Source of the DNA: Shewanella intestini
GTDB lineage: Bacteria > Pseudomonadota > Gammaproteobacteria > Enterobacterales > Shewanellaceae
Direction of reading: 5' to 3'
Assembly (NCBI RefSeq): GCF_018221465.1
Contig: NZ_JAAIKR010000014.1
Span: 1 to 64,000, forward strand
DNA: 64,000 nucleotides
Below are positions 34,763-45,120 of the stretch, in pieces (position 1 is the stretch's first letter; each line of letters opens with the position of its first letter). Made by a program: the position numbers and the translations under genes. The notes under the pieces are model-generated. The model was not told where the DNA came from and did no database searches. It was given only the letters and a program-made list of their open reading frames with translations.

Positions 34763-35710
34763 ATGATCACTGCATATGTTTATCAAAATAAAAATCTCGC
34801 TGTTCATGAATTAACCACCAATGACAGTTTACCCGATAATACTATCTGGCTCGATATGTTGAAGTCCGACGATGATGAGCGTTTGTGGTTGAGTCGCTTC
34901 TCTGCTGAAGACGTTCCAGATGAAGAGGATATTAACGAAATTGAAGCATCTGCGCGTTTTTTCCAAAGCAAAGATGGTTTGCACATTAATTCTTTATTTC
35001 CGCAGCGATTTGGTTCTGATGTAAGAGGTATTAACGTTTCGTTTAACTTGCGTACGGACTTTTTATTAACCATTCGCGAGGACGATGTCGGTTTAATACG
35101 TTTATTACGTAACTATTTGCGTTTAGGTCGATTAGATATTACGACGCCACAGGGATTGTTATTGGAGCTGTTTAATTTAAAAGTCGATTACTTATCGGAT
35201 TTAATTGAAGATGTGTATTCTGTCCTTGATAGTGTCGGCGAAGAAGTGTTTAAAAATGATGAGCTAGATGATGTCTTTAAACTAATCACATTACAAGAAG
35301 ACGCTAACGGTAAAATTAGGTTAAGTTTACTCGATACCCAACGTTCACTTCGCTATATGCAGCGCTATTATCGTGAACAATTATCAGAAGAAAACGTGAA
35401 AGATTTACGAGAAATGTTGTCTGACATTGAATCCTTAGTGCCTCATAGCCAGTTTATTTTCGACAAATTGAATTTCTTGTTAGATTCAGCCATTGGTTTT
35501 AGTGGTTTGCAGCAAAATCGAATTATTAAAATATTCTCAGTTGCGGCAGTGGTATTTCTACCACCAACGGTAATAGCCAGTAGCTACGGGATGAACTTTG
35601 CCAATATGCCAGAGCTTGATTGGCAATTTGGCTATCCAATGGCGATAGGCATGATGATAGCCAGTGCTGCAGGGACTTACTTTTTCTTTAAACGAAAAGG
35701 CTGGTTGTAA
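34763..35710 (+). CDS. corA: Magnesium/cobalt transporter CorA
   Basis: 315 residues. A large acidic cytoplasmic domain leads to two C-terminal membrane helices, with the selectivity motif in YGMNFANMPELDWQFGYP and a basic RKGWL end. It forms a pentameric Mg2+ channel. The length and ending match E. coli CorA. Confidence 0.95.
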   Translation: MITAYVYQNKNLAVHELTTNDSLPDNTIWLDMLKSDDDERLWLSRFSAEDVPDEEDINEIEASARFFQSKDGLHINSLFPQRFGSDVRGINVSFNLRTDFLLTIREDDVGLIRLLRNYLRLGRLDITTPQGLLLELFNLKVDYLSDLIEDVYSVLDSVGEEVFKNDELDDVFKLITLQEDANGKIRLSLLDTQRSLRYMQRYYREQLSEENVKDLREMLSDIESLVPHSQFIFDKLNFLLDSAIGFSGLQQNRIIKIFSVAAVVFLPPTVIASSYGMNFANMPELDWQFGYPMAIGMMIASAAGTYFFFKRKGWL

Positions 35711-35742
35711 ACAAGGTCAGTAAGTTTCTCTCAAGGTGACAT

Positions 35743-35776
35743 AAAAAAGCCAATGCAATAGCATTGGCTTTTTTGT
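35743..35776. terminator. Bidirectional terminator between corA and the HD-GYP gene
   Basis: A perfect 14-bp stem (35743-35756 with 35761-35774) with A run and T run on either side serves the two convergent genes. Confidence 0.92.
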
Positions 35777-35814
35777 GCATATCTAAATGAGAGTAGGGTG
35801 ATAAGTCGTCGGCG

Positions 35815-37059
35815 TTAGGTACTAAAGGCGTAGCTTACTTGTTCGCGCGGATTTAAGTATTTTGTGATATTTTCAGGTAACGCTGATGGTGGTAAGCTGC
35901 GAACAACATTCAGACCTTCAGTTTCTAAATCAATAATTGGCGCTTGCTCTTTAGGTACGCACGGATCATAAGCAATCACATTGGGTAATAAGATTTTGTC
36001 TAAATTGACGGTAATGACTAACGCAAATTGGCCGTTAGAGAGTTCGACCACGCAACCTGGCGGGTAAATCCCAAGTTTTTTAATGAACTTACCGACATAT
36101 TCTTTGTTTAGTTTGGTTTGGTAATTTTTATAGAGCAGTCCTAAGGCGGTGCTTGGTGGTTTTGGGCGTTGCTGTGCGTTGCCATTACATAAGCCGTCGA
36201 ACTCATTAACGATGGCAATTAACTGTGATAATTCATCGAGCTGATCTTCTTTTAATCCTTTCGGGTAACCACTGCCATCGAGGAATTCATGATGATTAGC
36301 GATTAAGGCTTTCGCTTGCGTAGGGAATGTATCTGCAAGCTTAAGATCGTTAATACTCATGAGTGGGTGTTGTTTGATGATATTTTTTTCAGGGGCAGTT
36401 AATGGTGTTGATTTTTTTAAAATATGGGATGGAATTTTGAATTTTCCGATATCATGAAATAACGCACCCAAACCAATATTTTGGATTTTTTCACGACTCC
36501 AACCTAATTCCTTACCCATTAGCATACATAACATAGAAACGTTAATAGAATGATGATAAATGGCGTCACCTGGTTTAGCATCAGCCATTAAATGTAACGC
36601 AAGGTCATCAGCGTTCATTAATAGGTCCGTTAAATTGTTAATCAACTCTTGTGCTTCATTGACTGCATTTAAAGGGCGATTTGCAATTTTTGATACCATA
36701 GAACGCATCATAGATAATGAGCGGTCAAATTGTTTTTCAGATTGTTTTAAACGGCGTTTTAGTTGTTGTTGTTTATTAATACGTTCCGTTTTTTCTTTTT
36801 CCATTTGGTTTTTAAGTTTATCTAAATCTTTTGCGGCAATTTTCTCATCTAAGTTGACGGTAAATTCAGGTTGGTTGTCACTTTTTTCACTGATGTGTAA
36901 AACCTCTTTTATCCCTAAGGTTTTAATGAGTTCAATTTGGGCTAAGTCTTTTATTTTAAAACTGTTAAATAGGAATGGGTGATCTTTCCAGGAAACCGGA
37001 AGACGAATAAACATACCCACTTGGAGTAACCCGACCGCTGTTTTTTCTTTTTTACTCAT
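35815..37059 (-). CDS. HD-GYP cyclic-di-GMP phosphodiesterase (414 aa)
   Basis: The N-terminal DUF3391 domain (GLLQVGMFIRLP...) and a charged coiled coil (about 80-125) precede the HD-GYP domain. Its motifs are HSINVSMLC, LFHDIGKFKIP, KQHPLMS and HHEFLDGSGYPKGL, so the metal ligands and the GYP motif are intact. It is predicted to degrade cyclic-di-GMP to GMP. No membrane segment. Confidence 0.92.
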   Translation of the reverse strand: MSKKEKTAVGLLQVGMFIRLPVSWKDHPFLFNSFKIKDLAQIELIKTLGIKEVLHISEKSDNQPEFTVNLDEKIAAKDLDKLKNQMEKEKTERINKQQQLKRRLKQSEKQFDRSLSMMRSMVSKIANRPLNAVNEAQELINNLTDLLMNADDLALHLMADAKPGDAIYHHSINVSMLCMLMGKELGWSREKIQNIGLGALFHDIGKFKIPSHILKKSTPLTAPEKNIIKQHPLMSINDLKLADTFPTQAKALIANHHEFLDGSGYPKGLKEDQLDELSQLIAIVNEFDGLCNGNAQQRPKPPSTALGLLYKNYQTKLNKEYVGKFIKKLGIYPPGCVVELSNGQFALVITVNLDKILLPNVIAYDPCVPKEQAPIIDLETEGLNVVRSLPPSALPENITKYLNPREQVSYAFST

Positions 37060-37135
37060 TTGTACTAACGAACTTGTCGCCTTATATCTCTATGCTTGCT
37101 TTACAGCAGGTTAACAATTATGGCAGCATAATTAC

Positions 37136-37855
37136 ATGTTGATGGTGAGAAATAGTGACATGGATTTCATAGAAGTTTACCCCAATGCATTAAGTGATTC
37201 ATTTTGTGATCGATTAATCGATACAGTCGAATCACACCCTTATGTTTCACAAGGAAAAACCGGACATGGTGTCGATATCAATAAAAAGAATAGTCGTGAT
37301 ATTACTCTCGATAATCATGTCGATTTAACTGACCTTAAAAATCATATTTTACAACAAACTTTTTCTTTTGCTGTTAAATATTTCAAAAAGTATCCCTTAG
37401 CACTCATGGGCGCCGTGTCGGTGAATGTTAATGATGAGCAAGGTAATGGCTGTACGTTAACCCCGAATAACTTTTCACGACTCGGTTTACCCAGAATTGA
37501 TGCCATTGTTAAGTATTTATTTCGCAGCGGCGCAATTAACATTCAGCACTATCAACAAGGCGTCGGCGGTTATCCCCATTGGCATTCGGAGCAATTTCCC
37601 CAGTTACAACACAATGAAGCACTTCATCGAGTTGCATTGTTTATGTTTTATTTAAATGATGTTGCTGAGGGGGGCGAAACGGAGTTTTATTATCAAAATA
37701 AAAAGGTTGCTCCTAAAAAAGGCACCATGGTGATCGCGCCTGCAGGATTTACTCATAGTCATCGTGGTAATACACCAATTAGTGGTGACAAATATATTGT
37801 CACGTCTTGGTTGATGTTCAATCGAGCAGAAAAGTTATATGCGCCATTAGCGTAA
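37136..37855 (+). CDS. 2-oxoglutarate/Fe(II) oxygenase of the prolyl-hydroxylase type
   Basis: 239 residues from the first ATG; ATGs at 37142 and 37160 are possible and none has a strong ribosome-binding site. The iron site appears as HSE (H-x-E rather than the common H-x-D) in GGYPHWHSEQF and the distal H in GFTHSHRGN. KYIVTSW supplies the 2OG-binding basic residue. EGGETEFYYQNKKVAPKKGTM is typical of P4H-type domains. Substrate unknown. Confidence 0.8.
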   Translation: MLMVRNSDMDFIEVYPNALSDSFCDRLIDTVESHPYVSQGKTGHGVDINKKNSRDITLDNHVDLTDLKNHILQQTFSFAVKYFKKYPLALMGAVSVNVNDEQGNGCTLTPNNFSRLGLPRIDAIVKYLFRSGAINIQHYQQGVGGYPHWHSEQFPQLQHNEALHRVALFMFYLNDVAEGGETEFYYQNKKVAPKKGTMVIAPAGFTHSHRGNTPISGDKYIVTSWLMFNRAEKLYAPLA

Positions 37856-37895
37856 ATTTCGTGACATGTCAGTTTCAAATAACATTGCTTCATGG

Positions 37896-39251
37896 TTAAT
37901 CGTTATTTTTGATTGGGATATTAATAATGAATTTTGCTCCCAAAAGCTCACTTGTTTCAATTTGCATTGTACAATTATAGGTATCAATAATTTCTTGGCA
38001 AACAGCAAGTCCTATTCCTTGGCCTGGTGACTGAGTATCAGCGCGAACACCTCGTTGGACTATTTTTTGTTTAATTGCATCATCTATTCCTGGGCCATCA
38101 TCTTCGATAATAATTTCATAATATTGGCTATGTTCTTGAACGCTTACAATAATTTGGCTAATACAAAGTCGGTAAGCATTTTCTAGTATGTTTCCCATCA
38201 GTTCCATCACATCATCTTTACCCAGCGGTATTAAAAGCTCATCAGGTATTAATGCAGAAAAGCGAACGGATTTATGCTGATAAATTTTGCCTAACATGGT
38301 TTCGATTTGATCGATTAATGGTGCAAGTTGGGTTTTCTCGCTAGCTAAACCTTGGCGACCTAACATGGCGCGTTTAAGTTGATATTTGACCATTTGATCC
38401 ATGTCATTTATCTGTGCCATGGTATGAAGATGTTGCTGTTGTTGGGTTAATTGTTTGTCATCAATAATGGCTATTGTGGCCGCAAGGCGAGTTTTAAGGC
38501 TGTGTGCTAAGTCGTTCATGGCATTTTGATAACGAATTTGTCTGTCAGCACTTTGGCTCACCAATTGATTTAACGAATCAGTAATAGCGCCAAGTTCTAT
38601 TGGGTAGTTATCATCAAGTGACGTTTTATGGCCATCTTTTATTTTTTGTAAATCAAGGCGTAACCTTCTTAGCGGCAATAAACTCCAATAAGCGGCGCTA
38701 GTTAAAAAGATATAAGCAACGCCTAACACGATCGCTAAGCGAAAGAGGGTGAGACGATTAAATCTATCGAGTTCCAATTTTAAATGACTGGCATCTTTGA
38801 GTATCACTAAATGGAATGTTTTACTTTCAATTTCAACACTTAACGCATAAGCAAAGTAACTCTGTGCTTGGCTATATTTAATGTATTTACTGCCAAAGTA
38901 ATCTTGAATATCGGCATATTTTTCACAAATATCAGTTAATGAAGCGGCATTAGCGGCACTTGATAACCACAGCGTCTGAAATTGCGCATCGCAAGTGGCC
39001 ATTTTATATTTGGTATCGAGGTTGTCATTATCAATCGCTTGGGTAATGGGGACGAGGTTGTTGTCACGAAATTCAGCGGCAATCACCGGTAATTCCGCTA
39101 TTAGCGAATTAGTCGTGTCGTTATACATATTTTGAGCAAAAACTAATGTAAGCATCCACGCTAAGGCGCAGCCCACTAATGTAATAATAGTAAATGAGGT
39201 CACAAGGACACGTGTCAGTAGCCTCTTTTGTAGCTTGGGGATTAATCGCAT
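37896..39251 (-). CDS. PhoQ-like sensor histidine kinase (451 aa)
   Basis: Two membrane helices (about 15-37 and 172-195) flank a periplasmic domain; HAMP, HisKA-like and ATPase domains follow. The phosphorylated histidine is in DLAHSLKTRLA, where arginine replaces the usual proline of H-x-L-K-T-P-L. The N box is GNILENAYRL, and the G boxes are IEDDGPGID and GQGIGLAV. It overlaps the response-regulator gene by 10 bp. Its sequence and partner indicate the PhoPQ family, which senses Mg2+ or membrane stress in other bacteria; the cue here is unproven. Confidence 0.85.
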   Translation of the reverse strand: MRLIPKLQKRLLTRVLVTSFTIITLVGCALAWMLTLVFAQNMYNDTTNSLIAELPVIAAEFRDNNLVPITQAIDNDNLDTKYKMATCDAQFQTLWLSSAANAASLTDICEKYADIQDYFGSKYIKYSQAQSYFAYALSVEIESKTFHLVILKDASHLKLELDRFNRLTLFRLAIVLGVAYIFLTSAAYWSLLPLRRLRLDLQKIKDGHKTSLDDNYPIELGAITDSLNQLVSQSADRQIRYQNAMNDLAHSLKTRLAATIAIIDDKQLTQQQQHLHTMAQINDMDQMVKYQLKRAMLGRQGLASEKTQLAPLIDQIETMLGKIYQHKSVRFSALIPDELLIPLGKDDVMELMGNILENAYRLCISQIIVSVQEHSQYYEIIIEDDGPGIDDAIKQKIVQRGVRADTQSPGQGIGLAVCQEIIDTYNCTMQIETSELLGAKFIINIPIKNND

Positions 39252-39916
39252 GGCAGGTTAAATTTATATCCTTGCCCACGGATGGTTAAAATGGGGGTGT
39301 CGAGTCCTGATTGGGTGAGTTTTTTACGTAATCGGCTGATCATAACTTCAATGGTATTTGGGTCACCTTCTTTGTCGGCATAAACCACATCTAAAATTCT
39401 TTGTTTAGTCACCACTTCTTGATTATGACGCATCAGGTACTCTAAAATTTGGTATTCAAATGCCGTCACGGGCATCAGTTCATTGTGTAAGGTGATTTGC
39501 TTAGCAGCCAAATCTAAGGTTAACGGACCGCTACTAATTTGGGGCTTTACAAAGCCTGCACTTCTTCTAACTAAGGCATCAAGGCGAGCAATTAATTCTT
39601 CTTTTTGAAAAGGTTTTACTAAGTAGTCATCCGCTCCGGCATTAAGTCCTTCAACTTTATCTTGCCAATTTAATCTTGCGGTTAAAATTAAAATAGGGAA
39701 TTTTACGCCTTGAGAACGAATCGATTTTATTAGGCTAATGCCATCTTGATCTGGTAAGCCTAAGTCAACGACAGCAACATCAATCGGGTAATTGCAGGCT
39801 TGGTAAAAACCTTCTTTTGCGGTGTCAGCCACTTGAAGTTGATTTCCTAATTCGCTGAGTTGAGTGGCGAGGTGGTGGGAAAGGATCGGATCATCTTCAA
39901 TGACTAATATGCGCAT
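39242..39916 (-). CDS. PhoP-like response regulator (224 aa)
   Basis: OmpR class. The receiver has acidic pair EDD, phosphoacceptor D in VVDLGLPDQDG, LTARLNWQDKVEGLNAGADDYLVKPF and the conserved lysine. The winged-helix output has LTLDLAAKQI, FEYQILEYLMRHN, NTIEVMISRLRKKL and RGQGYKF. It follows E. coli PhoP closely. It is co-transcribed with the kinase. Confidence 0.9.
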   Translation of the reverse strand: MRILVIEDDPILSHHLATQLSELGNQLQVADTAKEGFYQACNYPIDVAVVDLGLPDQDGISLIKSIRSQGVKFPILILTARLNWQDKVEGLNAGADDYLVKPFQKEELIARLDALVRRSAGFVKPQISSGPLTLDLAAKQITLHNELMPVTAFEYQILEYLMRHNQEVVTKQRILDVVYADKEGDPNTIEVMISRLRKKLTQSGLDTPILTIRGQGYKFNLPCD

Positions 39917-40168
39917 ACTTCACCTCAATTTATCTGTTTTATATGATAAAAATAGTATCAATAATTAGCTGAATATTACCTGAATGCTGAAAGTTGTGTT
40001 AACTCTTTAGGTGTGTTTTTAATCTAAACTTAAATCATATCAGCCTGAGAGTCAGCTTATCAATTGATAGTAGTGCCTCAAAGGCAAATGCCAAGCTGCC
40101 AAATAAGATTCAAGCTAACTTAATGATATAAAGGCACGATGCATTTACCGATATCAAACAAGGCAGAA

Positions 40169-40828
40169 TTAAAACTGTCTCATGTTATTGAGTGCGATAA
40201 TGAGTGATGCGCTAACAAAAATCACGCCAACGAGTATATCGATGTAGTTACTAATTGAGGCAAAATAGCGTTGCACTTTGGGTTGCGATAATGCAAACGC
40301 TAAAAATGTAAACCAAATAAAAGACAGGCTAAATAATAAAATGGCTGCCGCGGTTTTAGTGGCGCCATTGACCTCAACAGGGACAAAGACCGTGAATAAG
40401 GTGATGAAGAATATTAGTGCCTTTGGATTCAATACATTGGTTAAAAAACCTAACTTTAACCCACTTAACTTAGTCATTAACTGAATAGAAGTTTGTTGCA
40501 CGGTGATATCGATATTGGCTGCTTTAGATTGAGCCAATTGTGTGACACCTGACTTAAATGCTTGTATGCCCATCCACGCTAAATAACTAATACCGACAAA
40601 CTGCACCAACATGTAAGTAATGGCCGACTGACGGATCATCATGCTGACACCAAGTAAGGCTAATAATGTATGGCATAAGATGGCGATAGCAATTCCTAAC
40701 GCGGTATAAAGTGCTACGCTACGATGTTGTTGGGTGGCAATTTTTACGATGATTGCAAAGTCAGGACCTGGGCTCATTAACGCAATGGTGTGAACAATCG
40801 CAAGGCTGAAAAGTAACGCTAAATCCAT
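40169..40828 (-). CDS. LysE/RhtB-family exporter (219 aa)
   Basis: I start at ATG 40828 (MDLALLFSLAIVHTIALMSPGPDF), since the 35 residues upstream are not family-like. About six membrane segments and the MSPGPDFAIIVK signature mark an amino-acid efflux carrier of the RhtB type. Downstream is GLKLGFLTNVLNPKALIFF. Substrate unknown. The start has no obvious Shine-Dalgarno. Confidence 0.85.
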   Translation of the reverse strand: MDLALLFSLAIVHTIALMSPGPDFAIIVKIATQQHRSVALYTALGIAIAILCHTLLALLGVSMMIRQSAITYMLVQFVGISYLAWMGIQAFKSGVTQLAQSKAANIDITVQQTSIQLMTKLSGLKLGFLTNVLNPKALIFFITLFTVFVPVEVNGATKTAAAILLFSLSFIWFTFLAFALSQPKVQRYFASISNYIDILVGVIFVSASLIIALNNMRQF

Positions 40829-40960
40829 AATATTTATTAAAAAGGTTAATTTAAAAAAGTTAATCATGTCATGGATGAAAGCAATAGCAAATTTATTATT
40901 CGATTTAAAATAATAAAGGCGCTTTAAAAGCACCTTTATTTGGCTATTAATTTTTAATAA

Positions 40961-42280
40961 TTAACTTTTTTCACCATCAGGGTGTAATACTTGATCTTCA
41001 AAGCTAGGGGCAACTTTACCCGCTTGCGAGTCTTCAAATATTTGTTGATTAAACTCACCTTCTGATTTTGCTATAACCACTGTTGCAACAGTATCTCCGG
41101 TAACGTTAACTGCGGTTCTCACCATGTCAAGTAGACGGTCCACACCAATAATCAATGCAATACCTTCAACAGGTAATCCGACTTGGTTTAATACCATTGC
41201 AAGCATGATTAACCCAACACCAGGAACACCAGCAGTACCAATTGACGCTAATGTTGCTGTCACAACAACGGTAAGGTAATCAGTAAAGCTTAATTCAATA
41301 CCAAACACTTGGGCAATAAATACCGTCGCCACCCCTTGCATAATTGCGGTGCCATCCATATTAATGGTTGCGCCTAATGGTAAGGTGAAAGAAGCGATTT
41401 TGTTGTCTACTCCCATACGGTGTTCAGCCGTTTCGATGGTGACAGGCAATGTTGCATTTGAGCTTGCAGTACTAAAAGCAAACAGCTGCACGTCACGAAT
41501 CTTTCTTAAAAACATAATAGGGCTTAAACCTGAGAATACTTTGAGTAAACTTGGGTAAACCACAAGAGCATGCACAATTAAGATAAAGATAACCAAGAAA
41601 AAGTACTTCAGTACTGAACCAAAGGTTTCTAGGCCAAGTGTTAAACTGAGTTTTGCCATCAATGCGAAAACACCATATGGCGCCAGTTGCATGATTAGCG
41701 TGACCACACGCATGATGACTTCATTCAAATCATTGAATAAAGCTGCAATGCGTTTACCACGCTCGCCAATGTGCGAGATTGCAAAGCCGAAAATAACCGC
41801 AAACAAAATAATTTGCAGCATATTACCTTCAGTCATTGCTTGAATTGGATTGGTTGGGACAATGTTAATAATCACTTGGGCTAATGACGGTGCTTCTTTG
41901 GCATTAAACTCCATTGCGCTTGAAGCCAATGTGGCAGAGCCTGGGTGGATCACGACGGCTGCTGAAATAGCCAACGTCAATGCAATGGCAGTGGTAAATA
42001 AATAAAAAGCAATCGTTTTGCCACCTAAACGTCCTAACTTCGACGGATCGCTTAATGAGCATGTACCGCAAACAAGTGAAATAAATACCAATGGTACAAC
42101 TAGCATCTTTAAACTTGAGATGAAAATAGTGCCTATTACAGCAAATAAACCTTCAGTTATGTAATCTTTGACAAACGCACTTTCGGGGAAAACATTGCGT
42201 AGCAATAAACCGATGATGATACCTAACAACATACCAATAACGATTTTGCTGGTGAGGCCGAGTTTTTTAGATTCTGTCAC
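40961..42280 (-). CDS. Dicarboxylate/amino acid:cation symporter (DAACS, GltP/DctA-like)
   Basis: 439 residues with about eight membrane helices plus re-entrant loops. The substrate-site motifs are FSTASSNATLPVTIE (serine-rich loop), ATINMDGTAIMQG and GIGTAGVPG-like SIGTAGVPGVG. It imports glutamate, aspartate or C4-dicarboxylates with protons or Na+. Which of these is not decidable from sequence alone. Confidence 0.9.
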   Translation of the reverse strand: MTESKKLGLTSKIVIGMLLGIIIGLLLRNVFPESAFVKDYITEGLFAVIGTIFISSLKMLVVPLVFISLVCGTCSLSDPSKLGRLGGKTIAFYLFTTAIALTLAISAAVVIHPGSATLASSAMEFNAKEAPSLAQVIINIVPTNPIQAMTEGNMLQIILFAVIFGFAISHIGERGKRIAALFNDLNEVIMRVVTLIMQLAPYGVFALMAKLSLTLGLETFGSVLKYFFLVIFILIVHALVVYPSLLKVFSGLSPIMFLRKIRDVQLFAFSTASSNATLPVTIETAEHRMGVDNKIASFTLPLGATINMDGTAIMQGVATVFIAQVFGIELSFTDYLTVVVTATLASIGTAGVPGVGLIMLAMVLNQVGLPVEGIALIIGVDRLLDMVRTAVNVTGDTVATVVIAKSEGEFNQQIFEDSQAGKVAPSFEDQVLHPDGEKS

Positions 42281-42516
42281 AGGATCTTCCTTACTTCTTT
42301 TTATCTACATTTTTATATACATGTTTTTAGCGGATAAATCCTAGCAGGAATGTTTATGTTATGAAATGATCAATATTTTAAAGTTTGAAGGGACATGTAT
42401 ACAAAAAAACACTAAGGTTATATTATGGTTGCAAATCATGTATTAATTAACAATAAGTAACCAACATGGTCGTCATTTTAGACCGTAGGTTTTATTTTGT
42501 AACAGGGAGCCTGACA

Positions 42517-44988
42517 ATGAGGTCAGCATATAATGTTTTTTTTGCGCTTTTTTGTTCACTTTTTCTCATCGCTTGTAGCGGTGGTGGTGATATAGGGGGG
42601 GGAGATGATGGAAATAACCCCACTCCTGCTGGGATTAGTGTCGAACTTGAAACAACAACAGATCAAATCGAAGCCGCAACACCCGCAATAATTACCGCCA
42701 AGGTAACAGATGAAAATGGCAGTCCTGTCAGCACATTAGTTTCTTTTAGTCTTAATAACGACCTTTACGGTACCTTCACGCCTGGCACCGGTGAAGTGAC
42801 AACAAACGGTGATGGAATTGCCACTGTTACGGTTAATACGGCATCAGTGAATACCGGCGCGACCATTACTGCAACCATAACAAGTGGTGAATCAAATTCA
42901 ATTAATGTCACCATGGCTGGTGATGGCGGTGAAGCAGGGGGCGGGGCACAAGTATCGTTAGTGTTAACCGACACGAATGATATGCCGATTGATTCAATCA
43001 CGACATTAACTCCAGGTAAGCTCACAGCAACAGTTGCAGGTATTACTAAACCAACGATAGTGACCTTTAGTGCTGACATTGGCGATTTGCCGATTAAAAC
43101 AGCCGTCACCAATGACGAAGGCAAAGCAACCGTTGATATCTATGCAGGCAGTGCTTTAGGTGCAGGAGAAGTGACCGCATCATTGCCAACTAATGAAGTT
43201 GGTAAAACGATTGTTGTCGTTGGTGCAACCAATGTTGAGATGGGCAGCGGTAGCGGAGATTCTTTTGTAAAAGGGGATGCACAGGTGAGTGCTACAGACT
43301 TATCTGCTGGTGGCACTGCAACGGTTTCTGTGACGATTCAAGATGTTGAAGGCAACCCATTTACTCAACCGGTTGATGTGAACTTTTCTTCTACTTGTGC
43401 AACAAAAACGCCTGCGCAAGCGGTTATTAGTAGCCCTGTTTCATCAAGTAATGGTGTGGCAACATCGACCTATCTTGCCCAAGGCTGTGTCGGTGAAGAT
43501 CAAATTAATGTTACAGCTAATGCTGGTGGCATTAGTTTGTCAGCGGTAGGCATTATCAATATTTTAGCTGCTGATGTAGGTAGTATTGTATTTGTATCAG
43601 CTGAGCCTGAAAATATTAGTATTTTAGGTACAGGCGGCGATGAGTCATCGACGATTAAATTTAAAGTGTTAGATGAAAATGGCAATCCAGTTAGTAATCA
43701 AGATGTCTCGTTTACACTCAATACTGATGTTGGCGGCGTGGGGTTAACCCCACTTATAGCCACAACAAACAATGAAGGTATTGTGCAAACTGTCGTGACA
43801 TCAGGAACAGTATCAACGTCTTTACGTGTCACTGCGGTTGTTGAAAACGGCGCTGTTCCCGCTATTACTAGTCAATCTAAGCAATTGATTGTGTCTACTG
43901 GTATTCCAGATCAAGACAGCTTTTCATTATCGGCAGAGTTACTTAATGCCGAAGGTTGGAATATAGATGGAACACCTGTTGTGATTACTGCTCGTATGGG
44001 TGATGCATTTAATAACCCCGTTCCAGATGGCACAACTATTTCATTTACAACTGAAGGCGGGCTAATTGAAGATGCATGTCAAACCGTTGCTGGCAAATGT
44101 TCTGTCACATGGACATCGCAATTACCACGACCAACGGGTGAGACAATCCTTGCGGGTGATGGCTCACAAAATCGTAATCCACAGTCTGGGTTAATTTATG
44201 ATGCTAGCTTAGATGTTTATGGTAACTTTTATGGTCAAAAGTACGGTGGTCGAGCAACAATTACCGCAACAGCAATTGGTGAAGAATCATTCCCAGATTT
44301 AAATGGTAATGGTCGATTTGATGCTGATGAAATGACGGCCTTTTCAACAGGTTTGGACGTGACAGGGCAACCATTTGATTTAGATGATGCTTTTGTCGAC
44401 TATAACGAAGATACCGTATTTAACCCACAACCAGATGATCAACCTGCTGGTCAAGATGGTGGTGAGTTAGAGCGATTAATTGATTTTAATGCCAACGCTG
44501 TATTTGATACAAAAGATGGATTATACAACGGGGTTTTATGTTCATCTCCAGCTCATGCTGGCTGTGCTAATGGGGTTGACCAAGCGAAGTCAATTTTCGT
44601 GCGCCGCAGTTTAGTGATGGTGATGTCGGGCAGTACAGCATTTGCTACCTCTGCAGACAAAATAATCATTGACGATAAAGACGGTAGCCATGAAGGTGGC
44701 AGCATTAATATCATTGGTAAAGGCTCAGCATCTGTTGCGTTTACCATCTCTGATTTACATAATCAACAAATGCCAGCTGGTACGGTTGTGAAATTTAGCA
44801 CCAGTGCAGGGTCAATTGTCAGCAATGCAGAATATACTTGGCCAAGCAGTAACTACAATGGTGGCCGTGACTTTGTGGTGACATTAAAAGGTGAAGATGA
44901 AGCTAACTCTGGAGTATTTTTAGTTGAAGTTGAAACGCCAAATGGCACCGTAACTCAAGTTGTATCAATTAACGTTAATATTATCTAA
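42517..44988 (+). CDS. Surface lipoprotein with Ig-like (Big_1/invasin-type) domains
   Basis: I start at ATG 42517 after GGGAG (823 residues). The lipobox LIAC places the lipidated cysteine at residue 20, followed by a glycine-rich linker. Four to five Ig-like units follow, with repeated patterns such as AKVTDENGSPVSTLVSF, TNGDGIATVTVNT and VLDENGNPVSNQDVSFTLN. A calcium-like Asp-rich stretch (DLNGNGRFDADE and DDAFVDYNED) lies near residues 600-650. It is probably an outer-membrane adhesin or structural lipoprotein. Confidence 0.85.
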   Translation: MRSAYNVFFALFCSLFLIACSGGGDIGGGDDGNNPTPAGISVELETTTDQIEAATPAIITAKVTDENGSPVSTLVSFSLNNDLYGTFTPGTGEVTTNGDGIATVTVNTASVNTGATITATITSGESNSINVTMAGDGGEAGGGAQVSLVLTDTNDMPIDSITTLTPGKLTATVAGITKPTIVTFSADIGDLPIKTAVTNDEGKATVDIYAGSALGAGEVTASLPTNEVGKTIVVVGATNVEMGSGSGDSFVKGDAQVSATDLSAGGTATVSVTIQDVEGNPFTQPVDVNFSSTCATKTPAQAVISSPVSSSNGVATSTYLAQGCVGEDQINVTANAGGISLSAVGIINILAADVGSIVFVSAEPENISILGTGGDESSTIKFKVLDENGNPVSNQDVSFTLNTDVGGVGLTPLIATTNNEGIVQTVVTSGTVSTSLRVTAVVENGAVPAITSQSKQLIVSTGIPDQDSFSLSAELLNAEGWNIDGTPVVITARMGDAFNNPVPDGTTISFTTEGGLIEDACQTVAGKCSVTWTSQLPRPTGETILAGDGSQNRNPQSGLIYDASLDVYGNFYGQKYGGRATITATAIGEESFPDLNGNGRFDADEMTAFSTGLDVTGQPFDLDDAFVDYNEDTVFNPQPDDQPAGQDGGELERLIDFNANAVFDTKDGLYNGVLCSSPAHAGCANGVDQAKSIFVRRSLVMVMSGSTAFATSADKIIIDDKDGSHEGGSINIIGKGSASVAFTISDLHNQQMPAGTVVKFSTSAGSIVSNAEYTWPSSNYNGGRDFVVTLKGEDEANSGVFLVEVETPNGTVTQVVSINVNII

Positions 44989-45023
44989 ATCGATATCGCT
45001 TAACGGTTAAAATCTTTACACTA

Positions 45024-45057
45024 AAAGCCAGTCATTGAAGGTGACTGGTTTTTTTAT
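45024..45057 (+). terminator. Intrinsic terminator of the lipoprotein gene
   Basis: CCAGTCA pairs with TGACTGG around a 7-base loop, followed by a T run. Confidence 0.85.
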
Positions 45058-45120
45058 GCCTAATCGATAATCGCTGATGACAAGCAAACGACAGTTTGTA
45101 ATGCACTCAAAAGGCTTGAT

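Noticed and set aside
42765-43124. 119-residue reverse ORF
   Set aside because: It is the antisense of the Ig-like repeats in the lipoprotein gene.
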